Program-made: the position numbers and the translations under genes
Origin: Lottia gigantea
Taxonomy: Eukaryota; Mollusca; Gastropoda; Lottiidae
Assembly (NCBI RefSeq): GCF_000327385.1
Contig: NW_008711113.1
Location: 90,915 to 154,914 of the forward strand
Reading direction: 5' to 3'
Length of the DNA stretch: 64,000 nucleotides
Shown here: positions 25,201 through 34,043 of the stretch, piece by piece
How positions within the stretch are numbered: position 1 is the first letter of the stretch
Layout: every line of letters begins with the position of its first letter
Notes under the pieces: model-generated
Databases searched by the model: none
Seen by the model: the letters and a program-made list of their open reading frames with translations, nothing else
What the model was told of the DNA's origin: nothing

Positions 25201-25640
25201 ATATAATCCGATAAATCCAAAAAACTTAATAATTATCAATAAATATGTAATTAACTATTGAAAAACGCTTAATATCAAGATTAAATGTATGAATATATAC
25301 TCATATTGACCTTTTCCAGGCCTTTGCTAGAAAACTTGTTAGATTACAATAAAGAATAAAAATATTAGAAAATGAAAAAGATCCGAAATTATTAAATTGG
25401 ATTGGACATGATGTGGTAATTCTGAATCTCTGGACTTACTTAGCCACTAGACTATACAATGGAATAAAAATCCCCAACAAAAAATAAGAAGGGAAATTAT
25501 GGAAGTCTATGGAGCTTACCTGGGCACTCTGTTGAAGCTTTATAGCTATTTTTAGATTTATAACCTAAACATGACTGGAGAGCCGAGAGGCCATTACCAT
25601 TCATCATTTGCATCTCCATGTTGAAGATTATTAGTTAGTT
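10201..25640 (-). CDS. timeless: Timeless, circadian (Drosophila TIM-like) type, complete coding region in 22 exons
   Basis: Coding exons in transcript order: 25619-25520, 25007-24916, 24619-24561, 24013-23839, 22862-22732, 22267-22207, 22056-22006, 21438-21272, 21143-21074, 20613-20501, 19991-19878, 19429-19341, 17401-17209, 16631-16439, 15736-15621, 14717-14576, 13932-13858, 13482-13326, 12630-12577, 11704-11504, 10945-10843, 10279-10201. Every junction is GT/AG and phase-consistent, giving 844 codons plus stop. The first exon reaches 25640 with 5' UTR. Family signs: N-terminal GYKSKNSYKAS and LVPLLKSTKDLETF; FLWIVSYFTKYI (about 314-325); YLSDLIQANHHYLTL (about 432-446); LMHHIAGDVGKIEALLQLP (about 502-520). 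The GD-x-G-x-I pattern and the surrounding order match insect TIM better than Timeout/vertebrate TIMELESS. TIM partners PERIOD in the light-entrained clock of insects. The protein is much shorter than Drosophila TIM (about 1400 aa), with only a small acidic tract (DDDDDDDD near 239-246) in place of the long linker. Function in this organism is inferred. Confidence 0.93.
10290..10725. repeat. CACATGTATATAATG-type minisatellite filling timeless intron 21
   Basis: Units of about 15-20 bp (GCACACATGTATATAAT, GCTCACTTGTGTATAAT) alternate irregularly. Alternating purine and pyrimidine steps (CACATGTATA) make the tract prone to slippage. It occupies most of the 563-bp intron. Confidence 0.85.
11040..11368 (-). 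mobile_element. SINE family A copy with an internal tandem expansion
   Basis: Body pieces AATGCCATGCAGTGTGCAAT and AACCTATGCTCGGAAC, and a decayed tRNA-like end, flank an expanded block. It lies in timeless intron 20. At 11178-11315 a 23-bp stretch of the SINE (TTATCTGAAAAATCTTAATGCG) is repeated about six times. Confidence 0.75.
11178..11315. repeat. 23-bp minisatellite grown inside a SINE
   Basis: About six copies of ATCTGAAAAATCTNAATGCG. In other SINE A copies the corresponding segment (TTGAAAAATCTAAAGGTATT) is present once, so the array arose after insertion. Confidence 0.8.
12694..13052. mobile_element. MITE family B copy in timeless intron 18
   Basis: Begins TTAAAGATGGGTTTCCTTAT and ends GGGAACCCATCTTTAA, so the ends are inverted repeats. 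Conserved interior includes GTCTGGATAAACAAAAAAAG and CTGCTGGTAATTCTCTTCTA. It is reversed relative to 21459-21809 and lacks a short internal piece. Confidence 0.85.
14026..14378 (-). mobile_element. SINE family A, nearly full-length, in timeless intron 16
   Basis: On the minus strand it starts GGAGCCGCGGTGGCTCAATG (tRNA-like A-box region), with a B-box-like GGTTCATTCCTGG. The conserved body (GTTAAAGATCCCTCGACAGT) is followed by a 3' end with ATGAATGG/CATTCATT repeats. Length is about 350 bp. Confidence 0.85.
14718..15570. repeat. 16-bp minisatellite occupying nearly all of timeless intron 15
   Basis: About 50 units of GAAATATTGACATGGT with variants (ACAAGTT, ACAGGGA, GTCATGG). A higher-order block of about 140 bp containing TAAATATTGGAGATTGGCAA and GTACTAGGTAGGCTTAAGTG is present twice (15276-15415 and 15416-15505 onward). 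The array begins at the base next to the splice acceptor of exon 16. The intron is 903 bp, of which about 850 bp is array. Confidence 0.95.
16914..17060. mobile_element. hAT-type MITE with 8-bp target duplication, timeless intron 13
   Basis: The 131-bp element 16922-17052 has ends CAGTGGTGGAGCC and CTCCGCCACTG. It is flanked by the perfect 8-bp duplication GTCAAAAG (16914-16921 and 17053-17060). Eight-bp duplications and CAGTGGCGGA-type ends are characteristic of hAT transposons. Partly similar, decayed stretches lie at 38155-38260 and 40400-40520. Confidence 0.85.
17711..18448 (-). mobile_element. Internally deleted hAT transposon in timeless intron 12
   Basis: The 722-bp element 17719-18440 has terminal inverted repeats CAGGCCCGTAGCC and GGCTACGGGACTG. 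The flanking 8-bp duplication CACTTAAC is perfect (17711-17718 and 18441-18448). It retains the 3' end of a transposase gene on the minus strand. The intact duplication and open C-terminal frame suggest moderate age. Confidence 0.9.
17900..18190 (-). pseudogene. hAT transposase, C-terminal dimerisation region (fragment)
   Basis: The minus-strand frame reads LKLYALAASVATFGSNTTVC, then ESSFSTLTRVDSPQRRSMTQ and LCQRNLVLLDFNRKRT. This matches the conserved hAT C-terminal (dimerisation) block, where a cysteine-E-x-x-F-S core is followed by R-x-S/M and L-x-x-L. Only this end of the transposase is present, so the copy cannot make a working enzyme. It resembles the ZNF862-like hAT lineage, but I cannot fix the subfamily. 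Confidence 0.8.
18636..18790. repeat. 20-bp minisatellite in timeless intron 12
   Basis: About eight units of TTCAAAATTAAACATGATAC, with edge variants TTTAAATTTAGACATGATAT. Confidence 0.9.
18795..19025. repeat. Unclassified dispersed repeat, copy 1
   Basis: This shares order and sequence with 48270-48460: CTAACGATTCAAACAG/CTAACGATCTGAACCG, then GTAAGTATTTCATAATGAAA and AGGTGTCTAAAAGAG/AGGTGTCTAGAAGAG. There is no coding potential and no ends I can define. Confidence 0.6.
19065..19320. mobile_element. MITE family A copy carrying a family B fragment inside it
   Basis: The outer arms are family A (GAGGTTTTCTAAAAATTTTC and TTTAGAAAACCTCTTTACAA). Between them, at 19086-19165, lies the first about 80 bp of family B (TTAAAGATGGGTTCCCTTAT onward). 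Confidence 0.75.
20110..20480 (-). mobile_element. SINE family A, old copy in timeless intron 10
   Basis: The body is recognisable (AGCCATGTAGTGTACAACGA, GATAAGAATGAACTCTGGAC) but heavily diverged. The tRNA-like end is decayed. Confidence 0.6.
20630..21015. repeat. SINE-tail-like minisatellite filling timeless intron 9
   Basis: Units of about 25-30 bp such as GAAATGAAATGGAGTTTTGT and GAAATGAAATGGAATTTTGC-ACCTTA recur about 12 times. The unit closely resembles the 3' tail of SINE A read from the other strand (GAAATGAATGGAGTTTTACG, then CTGCACC). Confidence 0.85.
21459..21809. mobile_element. MITE family B, near full-length, timeless intron 7
   Basis: Begins TTTAAAGATGGGTTCCCTTA and ends AAGGAAACCCATCTTAAA. 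It is about 350 bp and non-coding. It is followed by a long C run near 21962-21972. Confidence 0.9.
22291..22638. mobile_element. MITE family C in timeless intron 5
   Basis: Starts TTAAAGGGGAACAGTCAGCA and ends AAGTGGAATGTCCCCTTAA, giving imperfect terminal inverted repeats. It is 348 bp long. The ends are related to 50356-50725. Confidence 0.75.
22915..23212 (-). mobile_element. SINE family A in timeless intron 4, tRNA-like head truncated
   Basis: The body matches the family well (GGAGTTTTACGTCCTACTTT, GCAACGCCATGCAGGGTACA, ATTGAACCCTGGGCCTCCAG). The sequence leaves the SINE at TTAGTGAGC, so the first part of the tRNA-like head is absent. Confidence 0.85.
23483..23808. repeat. 72-bp minisatellite in timeless intron 4, about 4.5 copies
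   Basis: The unit contains GAAATCAAATGAAAAACATG, TTGGTTTTACAATGTTCAGG and CTATCAAGTAGTGGAATCTA. Copies are almost identical, so the array is young. It stops about 30 bp from the donor of exon 4. Confidence 0.95.
24037..24300. mobile_element. MITE family D-related copy in timeless intron 3
   Basis: Begins TTAAAGGGACAGAAACAGTC. Internal similarity to 8910-9191 includes CCATGTGTGTCGAGAAATAA versus ATGTGTGTCCAGAATTATCT. The right end is not clear. Confidence 0.6.
24345..24495. mobile_element. 62-bp-arm foldback element in timeless intron 3
   Basis: Arms 24345-24406 and 24434-24495 are reverse complements with one mismatch, around a 27-bp loop. The left arm contains AAAGTTGGGCACATAACGTT. The loop contains ACACGTGT, an E-box core at 24422-24427. 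It is probably a foldback MITE. A transcript would form a near-perfect hairpin. Confidence 0.85.
24730..24895. repeat. Tandem repeat of about 70 bp in timeless intron 2
   Basis: Blocks CCATTGTTAATTGTA, TATACCACTTTGTTAATGGT and CATAAGAATTAAGATACCCC recur two to three times. Confidence 0.75.
25028..25115. mobile_element. MITE family A fragment in timeless intron 1
   Basis: GTTAAAGGAATTGGAAAGAG followed by ATGTATTTGGGTCACTAACA and CATTCCGATGTTAAAG corresponds to one arm of family A. Confidence 0.6.
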
Positions 25641-25763
25641 CTGAAACCACAAAATGGTCATTATTTCGTATTTTTTAGTAAAAACATGAAGTTTAGAAAT
25701 AAAAAATCTGAGAAATGTTCTTGTCCATGGTAGATAAGATCCCCTTTCATTAACTCCCTGAAG

Positions 25764-26123
25764 GGAGCCGCGGTGGTTCAGTGAGTTAGAGGCTTGCTCG
25801 CTAACCTGAAGGTCCAGGGTTCAATCCCCGCATAGGTCGAGATAATACCTTAGGATTTTTCAACCCGGTTTCCCCCTGTCAGTGATTCAGGTTAGAGGGG
25901 TTGACATGGAAAAAGCATCTAGTCGTTCGGATGGGACAATAAACCAAGGCCCCATGTGCTACAGGCTGTGCATGTTAAAGATCACTCGACAGTTGGAAAT
26001 TGAAAAAGAGCAGGCTAATGGCAAAATTTCCCTCATTGCACCCTGCATGGCGTTGCCCGTCTTCAATAGCTCACATGTTGCAGAAAAGTAGGAAGTAAAA
26101 CTCCATTCATTTCATTTCATTAA
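25764..26123 (+). mobile_element. SINE family A, full-length, plus orientation
   Basis: Best copy for reading the family 5' to 3'. It has the tRNA-like head GGAGCCGCGGTGGTTCAGTG, B-box GGTTCAATCCC, body with GTTAAAGATCACTCGACAGT, and a tail of CATTTCATTTCATT. The flanks TTAACTCCCTGAAG and TTAACTCTCAGAAG look like a 14-bp target duplication with two differences. It lies just upstream of the first coding exon of timeless, in its 5' UTR intron or flank. Confidence 0.9.
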
Positions 26124-26889
26124 CTCTCAGAAGCAATCGCTTTTTTAATCATTTGTTTATCTTGTAAATCTCTCCAGAAAATTCCAGTTTCTGACTCTAA
26201 AGTATGACTGGTCAAAAAGAATGGCACATTTGTCCCTTTAAGGACAGCACTCAAAAGAAGTACCGGTATCCCTGTAAGGGAAATTGTTTCCAATCAAATA
26301 TCAAACCCATTAGTTTTTTAGTCCTTTAGTGGAACATCAGGTAATGGGCTTGATAGTGCTGACACGATATTATCGATACATGAAGATACCTTTTAATCCA
26401 TAAAAGTTGGTGAATGGAATCACAGATTTTTTTTCACTGACTTGACTGAAATTTATATATCTAAGAGAGTGGGCATTAACCACTTCTATCAACTATATTA
26501 CCACATATCACTGTTATAAAGTTCCAATTTTTATCCAATTCTACCAATCGTACCTTAGTTTTAGAAACAGGAATTTTTTAGCTAAGCTAATCATTCACCA
26601 TCAAAGTTTTCTGAAGACTTCGCCATATATAGAAAACATCGAAATAGAAAGTGAAATTTCAAGAACTAGAAAGGATTATGTGATTTAAGAACATTTATAG
26701 TACTTCTGAAGACTATTTTCATTCATTCAAGATGAGATTCAACCACTGCAAATACTCCTACTGTAAGCTTAAAATCTAATGCCTGAAAGCATTATAGTCG
26801 ATCTGCCAAGTCTGCGGTCACAAATAGGGGGCAGACTGACCCAATAAGGGTTCAAAAGCCCTCCCTGTACCCCCACGGGTGCTGCCACT

Positions 26890-27050
26890 GATTATGGTCT
26901 AGTCTTTCGGGTGGAACTATTATCTACAGGCTGTGTACATTAAAGATCACTTGACAGGTGGAAGTGGAAAATGAACAGGCTAATGCAGCTGTCATGGAAA
27001 AATTTCCCTCATTGCACACTGAATGGCAATAAAATTCATCATCATTAAGC
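26890..27050 (+). mobile_element. SINE family A fragment (3' body)
   Basis: GGCTGTGTACATTAAAGATC, CTTGACAGGTGGAAGTGGAA and TTTCCCTCATTGCACACTG match the family body. Head and tail are missing. Confidence 0.7.
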
Positions 27051-27162
27051 CAATTCATTTCATTCATTTACTTAAAGAATATTATGACTATATCATATCG
27101 ACTCGAATATATATATATCTTATAAATTATATATATAATATATACTCATAAATAAATTATGA

Positions 27163-27168
27163 CACGTG
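27163..27168. promoter_or_regulatory. E-box CACGTG near the presumed timeless 5' end
   Basis: A canonical CACGTG E-box within GACACGTGAC. It lies between the candidate 5' UTR exon at 27506 and the first coding exon. CLOCK/CYCLE heterodimers drive insect timeless through such E-boxes; use here is inference. Confidence 0.35.
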
Positions 27169-27505
27169 ACAGAGTGTATGAACGAATAAATTAGAATAAA
27201 ACGGCTTGAATTGTTCATATCTTCCAAAATATGATGATAATTCGTTCAGAAGACACTTTTAGACACTGTCATACCCCAAATATGGACCAAATGTGCCCAA
27301 TTTTGTCGGGTTTGGGCTAAAACGGGTGTGACCCATTTAATAACAATCGATATGTTATGAAACAAAACTGAATAGCCTACGTATATACACTCGAGGTTAA
27401 CCTTGAAATTTTCAGAATTTGACAGCCCGTTTCGCAAGGATTCCGATTGGAATGGATCAACAAGGATTTAACAAGGTTCCAAAACATAAATCCCCTAAAG
27501 CTTAC

Positions 27506-27640
27506 CTTTTTTGCGTGAATTTTTCACTTTGAGAATAGATTTATTCCGTTTTAACCCATCTACACATCTACCTATAGAGTATTATGGTTGACAATTTTTC
27601 ACATTTCTAATTAGGTCACACGCGTGCGGAAAGTGTCGAT
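27506..27640 (-). other. Candidate non-coding first exon of timeless
   Basis: On the minus strand a good donor (AAAAAG|GTAAGC) ends at 27506. The acceptor before 25640 shows that an upstream non-coding exon must exist, and this is the best site I see. The transcript start is not determined, so the upper bound is a guess. Confidence 0.3.
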
Positions 27641-29576
27641 CGAATCTCGATAAGGTAAATTGAAAGTAGAGAATAAATTAAACCAATTGACACTTCGATT
27701 AAACTTGTAAAATGAAAAATCTGAAAAAATGTAAGAAAATCGAAAAATGTTAAGTGAAAATTCCAAAGGAGAAAAAAGGCATGGTGAACTCAGAATTATT
27801 TTTAATTTTTTGTTATCTCATTTCATCATATTCAAAATAAAATTCCTATTACATGCCATTTGTCTTAAAATGGGGACATATGTCAAGATATATTCTATTT
27901 ACTAAGCGTGGCAAATAGACACTGTCCGTTAAAAAACTTCGGGTCCTTTAGAAATATTTTGGAAATCTTGGAATTTAGATATTGTCTTATGACAATTTGC
28001 CACCCCACCCCTGTTCAATCATCCCCTCTACCCCCAAGCAGTTCATTGAAACGCTACTGACATACGTACAAAAGCCAGTTTTAAGAACCATTGGTTTTAT
28101 ATTCTTTACTATTGTCAATTCCGTCATCATTAAGCTGGCTATATATATAATCAATATATAATCAATTATCACTCTATTACATCTATTAATAGTAAGAAAG
28201 TTCCTGGTTGATTGTACAGTATACTTGGGATACCTTTAATTCCATATTAAGGTGGAGATTTGTTTTAGTTGTTTATGATATAACAATTGCTTCCACTGAA
28301 ATTGTTAGAAACTTTTTATAAGACAGTGGACATTAACCACTTCTATCAACTATATTACCAAATATCACAGTTATGAATTAATGTATATAGAAATTATGAA
28401 GATAAAATGTTAATTTTTAACCCATTACCCCATAACGTGACATGTATCCTATCGTGACACTTGTATTGTGATACCTATCATATCGTGACCCTTGTATTGT
28501 GATATGTATCGTGACATGATTGACAATACCCAGCACTAAGACAAAAGACATTTTGTTTCAAAGTATATTTATTTTTCAAATTATTCCCTCAAAATCTTTT
28601 TAAAAGAAAATAACAAATTTATTCAAATATAACAATTATAAGATATAAAAATAATACAAAACTTTATTAGTAATTCTATAACAAGTTATTAACAATATTT
28701 ATCAAGCATTTAGGCAACGTATTTGCTCAATCACCTAATAGAACTCACTTTTAAAAGGGACCAATTTAACTTAAGTTATTTGATAACGAGTTATTGAAAT
28801 ATATATTGAGCATTTAGGCAATGTTAAAGGGAATACGTGTTTAAATATTTGCTTTACTTTCTTAAAGAACTCCATTTAAGCTGTAAGTATCACTTTGTAA
28901 AAGTAAAATTTCATGTATGGTTTCTCAACAATCCAATAAAACATTAAAAGAAAACTTATTTCCCAATCAAATGCATAGAGTCTCACAACATTTAAAAATA
29001 AATATGGATTGAAAAAAAAATCTAAAAAAAAATCTAAAAAAAAATCATTGCAATAAAACTATTTGCTAATAATTAACTTGTTTATTATGTTGACATCCCA
29101 GTTGCAGAGTGGCACCAATACCCCATAAAGGATTGCATGATAATTATCAAGAGATTGTTTCTTTTTTGGCATTTTACCTCCAAATACTATAAAAAATATA
29201 CCAAAAAACTGCCAAATTCACCAATTCCTGTTTAACCCTGTAAACACTGTAGTGTGAAAAACCTTAAAAATCCATCACACACCGTGAATTCAAAATTATA
29301 TAACTTAAGTGTTCAGCTGATGTGACATCACTTGGTATTAGGGGGTGAAAGTCATCACCAGTCTGATTCATAAAAGCACTAATCGAGGCATCAGAATTTT
29401 ATGTAAAAACCACTTAAGACATCCCTGTAATTACCAGTATATTGAAAGAGTTAAGAACACTGAAAAAGCCCCTATCTATTTACAAATAAAACCATTGGGG
29501 CCCAAATTCACATATCCCCCCACACCCTCTAAAAAAAGACAGAATTGCAAAAAAATAAAATCAGCCAAGAAGCAAT
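27641..29576. other. Intergenic region between timeless and the first PhyH gene
   Basis: AT-rich with no coding exon. At 28430-28520 there are two to three imperfect copies of ATCGTGACACTTGTATTGTG. A minus-strand AATAAA (TTTATT at 29081-29086) lies about 490 bp beyond the PhyH stop and could be its polyadenylation signal. Confidence 0.45.
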
Positions 29577-32500
29577 CTAGTCTCTTTTGACAGCAGCCAC
29601 TGTTTTATCTTTAGAAGTGTCAATGAATTCTTTACCAGTCATGTCTGTATAGTTTCGACATTCTCTGATGGCTGAGTTGGGTACCTAAAAAATATGGGGA
29701 ATAAAAATAAAAAGACATTTGGTCATAAAATTCCACAGAAATAGTACAAACTTAAAGCCTTCATTGCTTTTTTAAAATGGTCAAGGGTAATAATTAAACA
29801 AAAAAACAAACAAAATGCATTGTGCGATCAGGTAAAAAAAAAGAAAATAAATCTCCATTTCATGTGATTTCATTAAAAAGTTGTCTCTATCACGTAAAAA
29901 TCCTTACATGGATGTTCAACGTCACAGAGACCAATACATAACCAAATGGGTAGCTTCTGTGTTCAGAATGTATTACTGTACCTTATGTAATTTAGTATAT
30001 TGAGGATGATGATGTTCATAAACTGGATTATTGCTGGCTTTATTATAGGCCGGTATAAACACCCAGCGTCTCATGTCACTGTGGTTTGGAGCACTGGTGT
30101 GAAGCAGATTACAGTGGAAAAATAGGGCATCACCTGGAATTGAAATATAACGATGATTATTGAAGGGTGCATGAGTTTGATGACATTTACCCTTGATACA
30201 ACAGTAAATATCTCAAAAGATAGCTTGCTAGGCAATGTAACGTACGCCCACTGGCAGCTGTCAGAAATGATTAAACAGTCTTTAGTGACTACAGGGTTGC
30301 ACAATATAGCTAATAGAGTGAAACGTCAAGTCAGACACGATATTTCGTTGAAATATTATCCGATCATCGCGAAAATCAATAGGGATCATCTTCATAATGA
30401 CATTGACATACAAAATAAAAATCAAAAGAATCTGTAAACAATTGTAGCCTGTAGAGTGAGCACGAGTTGCACAATATAGCTAATAGAGTAAAACGTCAGA
30501 CACGATATTTCGGTGAAAAATTATCCGATCATCATGAAAATCGATAGATCATCATGAAAATCAATAGGGATCATCTTCATAACGACATAGACATACAAAA
30601 TAAAAATCAAAAGAATCTGTAAAGAATTGTAGCCTGTAGAGTGAGCACGAGTTGCACAATATAACTAATAGAGAAAAACGTCAAGTCAGACACGATATTT
30701 CGGTGAAAAATTATCCGATCATCACGAAAATCAATAGGGATCATCTTCATAATGACATTGACACACAAAAAAAAATCAAAAGAATCCATAAAGAACTGTA
30801 GCCTGTAGAGTGAGCACGAGCCAAATGTGAACGGACGGACGGACGGGGTGATTACAATATACGCCCATCTTACGTCTGGGCGTATAAAAATATCTCCCTT
30901 TAGAAAATTGGCCGGAAAAAGGGACTAATACATACAATAACAAAAAAGAAAGAAGAGACCAATTTTTTTACTAGGATACCAACTAAGGTTCACAAGGAGT
31001 CTTTCAAGAGCTGGTCCTTGACCAATCCTCTCTTGGATCTTTCCCAGATTATCCATACTCATTTACTGATGGCTTGACTATATAACATATTCAGTGTCAC
31101 CAGACACTCACACACCGGCCTAAATTAGAGCCCACAACTACCATCTGTTTAATGTAACCAACCTGCATCAAGTTCCACATATTTGTGAGGAAAGACTTTC
31201 TGCAATTCTTTGACTCTTTCCATATCGGCGCCAGTCTGTCCAGCAACCATCAAATGTTCAATACGCCCACACTTATGCGATCCGTCCAAAATCTACAAAC
31301 AAATAAATTTTAGTTTGCAATATTGAGTTAAAAAATGTTGTGGAATAGCTTAGTCAGTAGCAAGTCTAATTGTCGTCTGCTAGGCCATTACGTTCTGTAT
31401 CTTAATTGGTTTTTCTAAAAAGTTAAGAATGAAAATCGTTCATATAATGTCGTGGGCAATATCGATTTTGTCATTACAGTTTGTTCTTCATTCTATTGGC
31501 CGTTGATTTTGGCCTTACCTCCAGGCAGCCATTTTCTTTGATACATTTATCTATTGGTAAAAATACACTGAGCATATCTGGAAACAGGCAGCCATTTTTA
31601 TACCAGTAGCTAAAAGAAAAAAATATATTTTGAGGATGGCTTGTAGCCCAGTTGGTTAGAGTGTAAAAACTCTTTAGTCATTTGCATGGTTATGTCAGAT
31701 ATATGACGGTACATCAATTAGAGCATTTGTGAATTTGGCGAATGCCTGTTTATGTCTAACAAATGGTGGTTGTGGGTTCTAATTGCAGTAAGTGTATGAA
31801 AGCGCAAAGTCATTTTTCCAACGACCCAGACCATTAGTAAATGGAATAAAAAATATCAAGTAAAGATCAATGCCTAAAGGTTTGGACAAAGACCAGCTTG
31901 TAGAGTGGGAATGGTGCACATCGAAGCTATCAGTGTCCCAAAAAGTTTAAGAAACTGCTTGACAATCCCTTTTTAACACTTTTTACCTACCCATAATCTT
32001 GGTGCCAAACATGGCGTCCACCAGTTTTTGGATTTTTCATCATTAGTTTAGTATGGTAGTGGTACACCTCACCACCTAGGAGCTAGAATAAAACCACAAT
32101 ATATCAGTCCTAAACTTTCATCTTGGATCATAATCAACAGACACTGACAAATTCAATCTAAAATCATCAGCAACATCAATCAGTGTGCAATGTGAGAATT
32201 CTTATGTAACATCAGTAAAAGTTAACATGTCATGAAGTGTGCAATGAGGGTAATTTTTTTATCAGGATAGCATAAACTTTGCTACTGAGGACCATGGCAC
32301 TACCATGAAGGCGATGGAATATCAGGAATATCACAGACCTGTTCTGCAGTTCCAGCTAGCTTCTCAGTGCGTACCAACATACCAGTAACATCATTTCCAG
32401 GATGGCTCCACAATGCCAGTCTACTGTATCCATTTTCACCATCTGGTAGCTACAACATTATAACATGAAATAGAATTTGGCCAAGAACCAGTTTCAATGC

Positions 32501-34043
32501 AATGCAGTTTGTAATTTTTTGTAAGACAGTGCCCTTCATCTACAGTTTTCCCATTTCCAAGAGCACAGCACAGCCTGCAGCAGATGGGGCCTCAAAAGGA
32601 AATGATCTTCCTTGTTGAACACCTGATACCACACAATGATTTCCACATGAGAGTCCTAATTATGTTAAAAGTAATCCTCTTAAAAAATTCATGAACAGAA
32701 TGCCCCAACTTACCCCATAAGCACTGTCTGTAAGGTCATTTTTACATTCGACAGCTTTTTTAATATTGTTTAATTCTTCAACATCTAATAATCCTCTAGA
32801 ATAAAACAAAACAATGCATAATGGAATCTATGCTTGTGTATGCTAATAGGCATAAGACAATGCATAGACATAGACATAGGGCATAGGCAGAAACACCTTT
32901 AACATCATTGTTCAATCTAATAAAAGAACAATTTTGTTTTCATTTTTATGTTAGTCAGTAAAACTCTAAACCAATTTCAAAATTCTCATCATATTACACA
33001 CGGAAAAAAATTGTCTTTGAGCCACCTTGAAAATTTTGTGGTCCCTTCTAGGTCCCAGTCCCGTTGTTAGGGAGGAGTCCGTGAATCAAGTCCCAGCAAA
33101 ACCTTCAGCTCAGCAGAGATTGATTTATTTTCAGTGTCTTTGTACAAAATCAAAAATATATGTATTTTGATATGTTTTTGGCACCTCAAAATTGTCAGAA
33201 ATGAGTTCTCTTTAATTACAAAATCTGAGCCCCAGCACCAATTCATTCCTGGCGAGGGGGCTGCTAGGTCCCCTCACCATTCATAGAAACACCACTGTCA
33301 TATATATCCACTTTAAGGTAAAGGAGTGGAAAGATAAGTCTAGTCAAACTAACTTGATGATAATATATCCCCCTTCTTCATAATCATTTTTCATTTGGTC
33401 TGTAACTTTAAAATCTTCTGAATATTGGTAAGCTGAAATTTGAATGAAATTTTTTTGGCATATATCTCTCGCGAGAAAACCTAAATACTCTTAAAATCTA
33501 TAATGGCCACCCCATAGTTTGGCAAGCATTTTAGGATAAAAAAAACTATAACTCAAAGTAAATTAGACTAAGTTAGATAGTTTGCCATCATCTTTTTTAT
33601 TTTGCAAGCACTGACATCGGAATTAAGTTAGAAACTGATTTGCTAAGAAGCTTAGGCTAACTGCAATTCAACCAACCAGTTAGTGTACTAGATTAAGTAA
33701 TGATGTTTTTGACAACTGCACTCTAAATATTAGGCAGCAATAACATTTATAATCCTTGTGGACGATATGCACCTACTTTCCCCTACCGATTTCTCTCCAA
33801 CTGTCATTTTGCGTTTTGACCTAATTTCTGCAAATGGGGTGCTTAACCATAGAACTGTATACTGTTCTATGGCTTGATACAAAGAGACACTCCCAGTTGA
33901 ACTGACAGTGAGACAGAAGAATGGAACGGGTTTCCCACAGCAACTGCATGTCGAGTCTAATAAGTTGGCAAGTGCAACTCCAAATGACAATGACATAAAA
34001 TGACATCTCGAAAAAGTTAGACACAAGCCTCACCTCTCGACAT
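29577..34043 (-). CDS. PhyH-family Fe(II)/2-oxoglutarate dioxygenase, copy 1 (284 aa)
   Basis: Nine exons in transcript order: 34043-34034, 33432-33354, 32795-32714, 32449-32339, 32082-31991, 31609-31519, 31292-31163, 30133-29982, 29684-29577. All junctions are GT/AG and in phase. The start [15 protein letters not shown] was chosen because the 10-nt first exon gives the only ATG I found that joins exon 2 in frame. The metal site is visible: H-Q-D in [11 protein letters not shown] (exon 5) and the distal histidine in [13 protein letters not shown] (exon 8). The RRW arginine just after it probably binds 2-oxoglutarate. [19 protein letters not shown] is typical of phytanoyl-CoA dioxygenase (PhyH) proteins. 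The substrate cannot be told from sequence; related enzymes hydroxylate fatty acyl-CoA, proline, ectoine or other small molecules. No targeting peptide is evident. Intron 7 carries a roughly 165-bp tandem repeat. Confidence 0.9.
30235..30890. repeat. Element with a roughly 165-bp internal tandem repeat (three copies), PhyH copy 1 intron 7
   Basis: Three successive blocks each contain CAGACACGATATTTCG, AATCAATAGGGATCATCTTC and TGTAGCCTGTAGAGTGAGCA. The stretch ends in ACGGACGGACGGACGGGGTG, then TACGCCCATCTTACGTCTGG-GCGTATA. The start GTAACGTACGCCCACTGGCA is roughly inverted relative to the GGGCGTAT end, so this may be an inverted-repeat element with an amplified core. Confidence 0.75.
30960..31160 (-). 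mobile_element. SINE family B copy
   Basis: ACTAAGGTTCACAAGGAGTC, CTTTCCCAGATTATCCATAC and GAGCCCACAACTACCATCTG match copies at 7205 and 58450. It ends immediately before exon 7 of PhyH copy 1 (31163). Confidence 0.65.
31637..31800 (+). mobile_element. SINE family B, tRNA-like head
   Basis: GGCTTGTAGCCCAGTTGGTT-AGAGTGT is a tRNA-like A-box region. GGTGGTTGTGGGTTCTAATT resembles a B box. The same head occurs at 44306-44440. Confidence 0.65.

Noticed and set aside
25882-26091. Small plus-strand open frame MIQVRGVDMEKASSRSDGTI
   Set aside because: It is the body of a SINE A copy. The same peptide shadow appears at other copies.
31637-31800. Functional tRNA gene
   Set aside because: Only the A- and B-box-like head is conserved. 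No cloverleaf can be drawn and the same head recurs at 44306 as a SINE.
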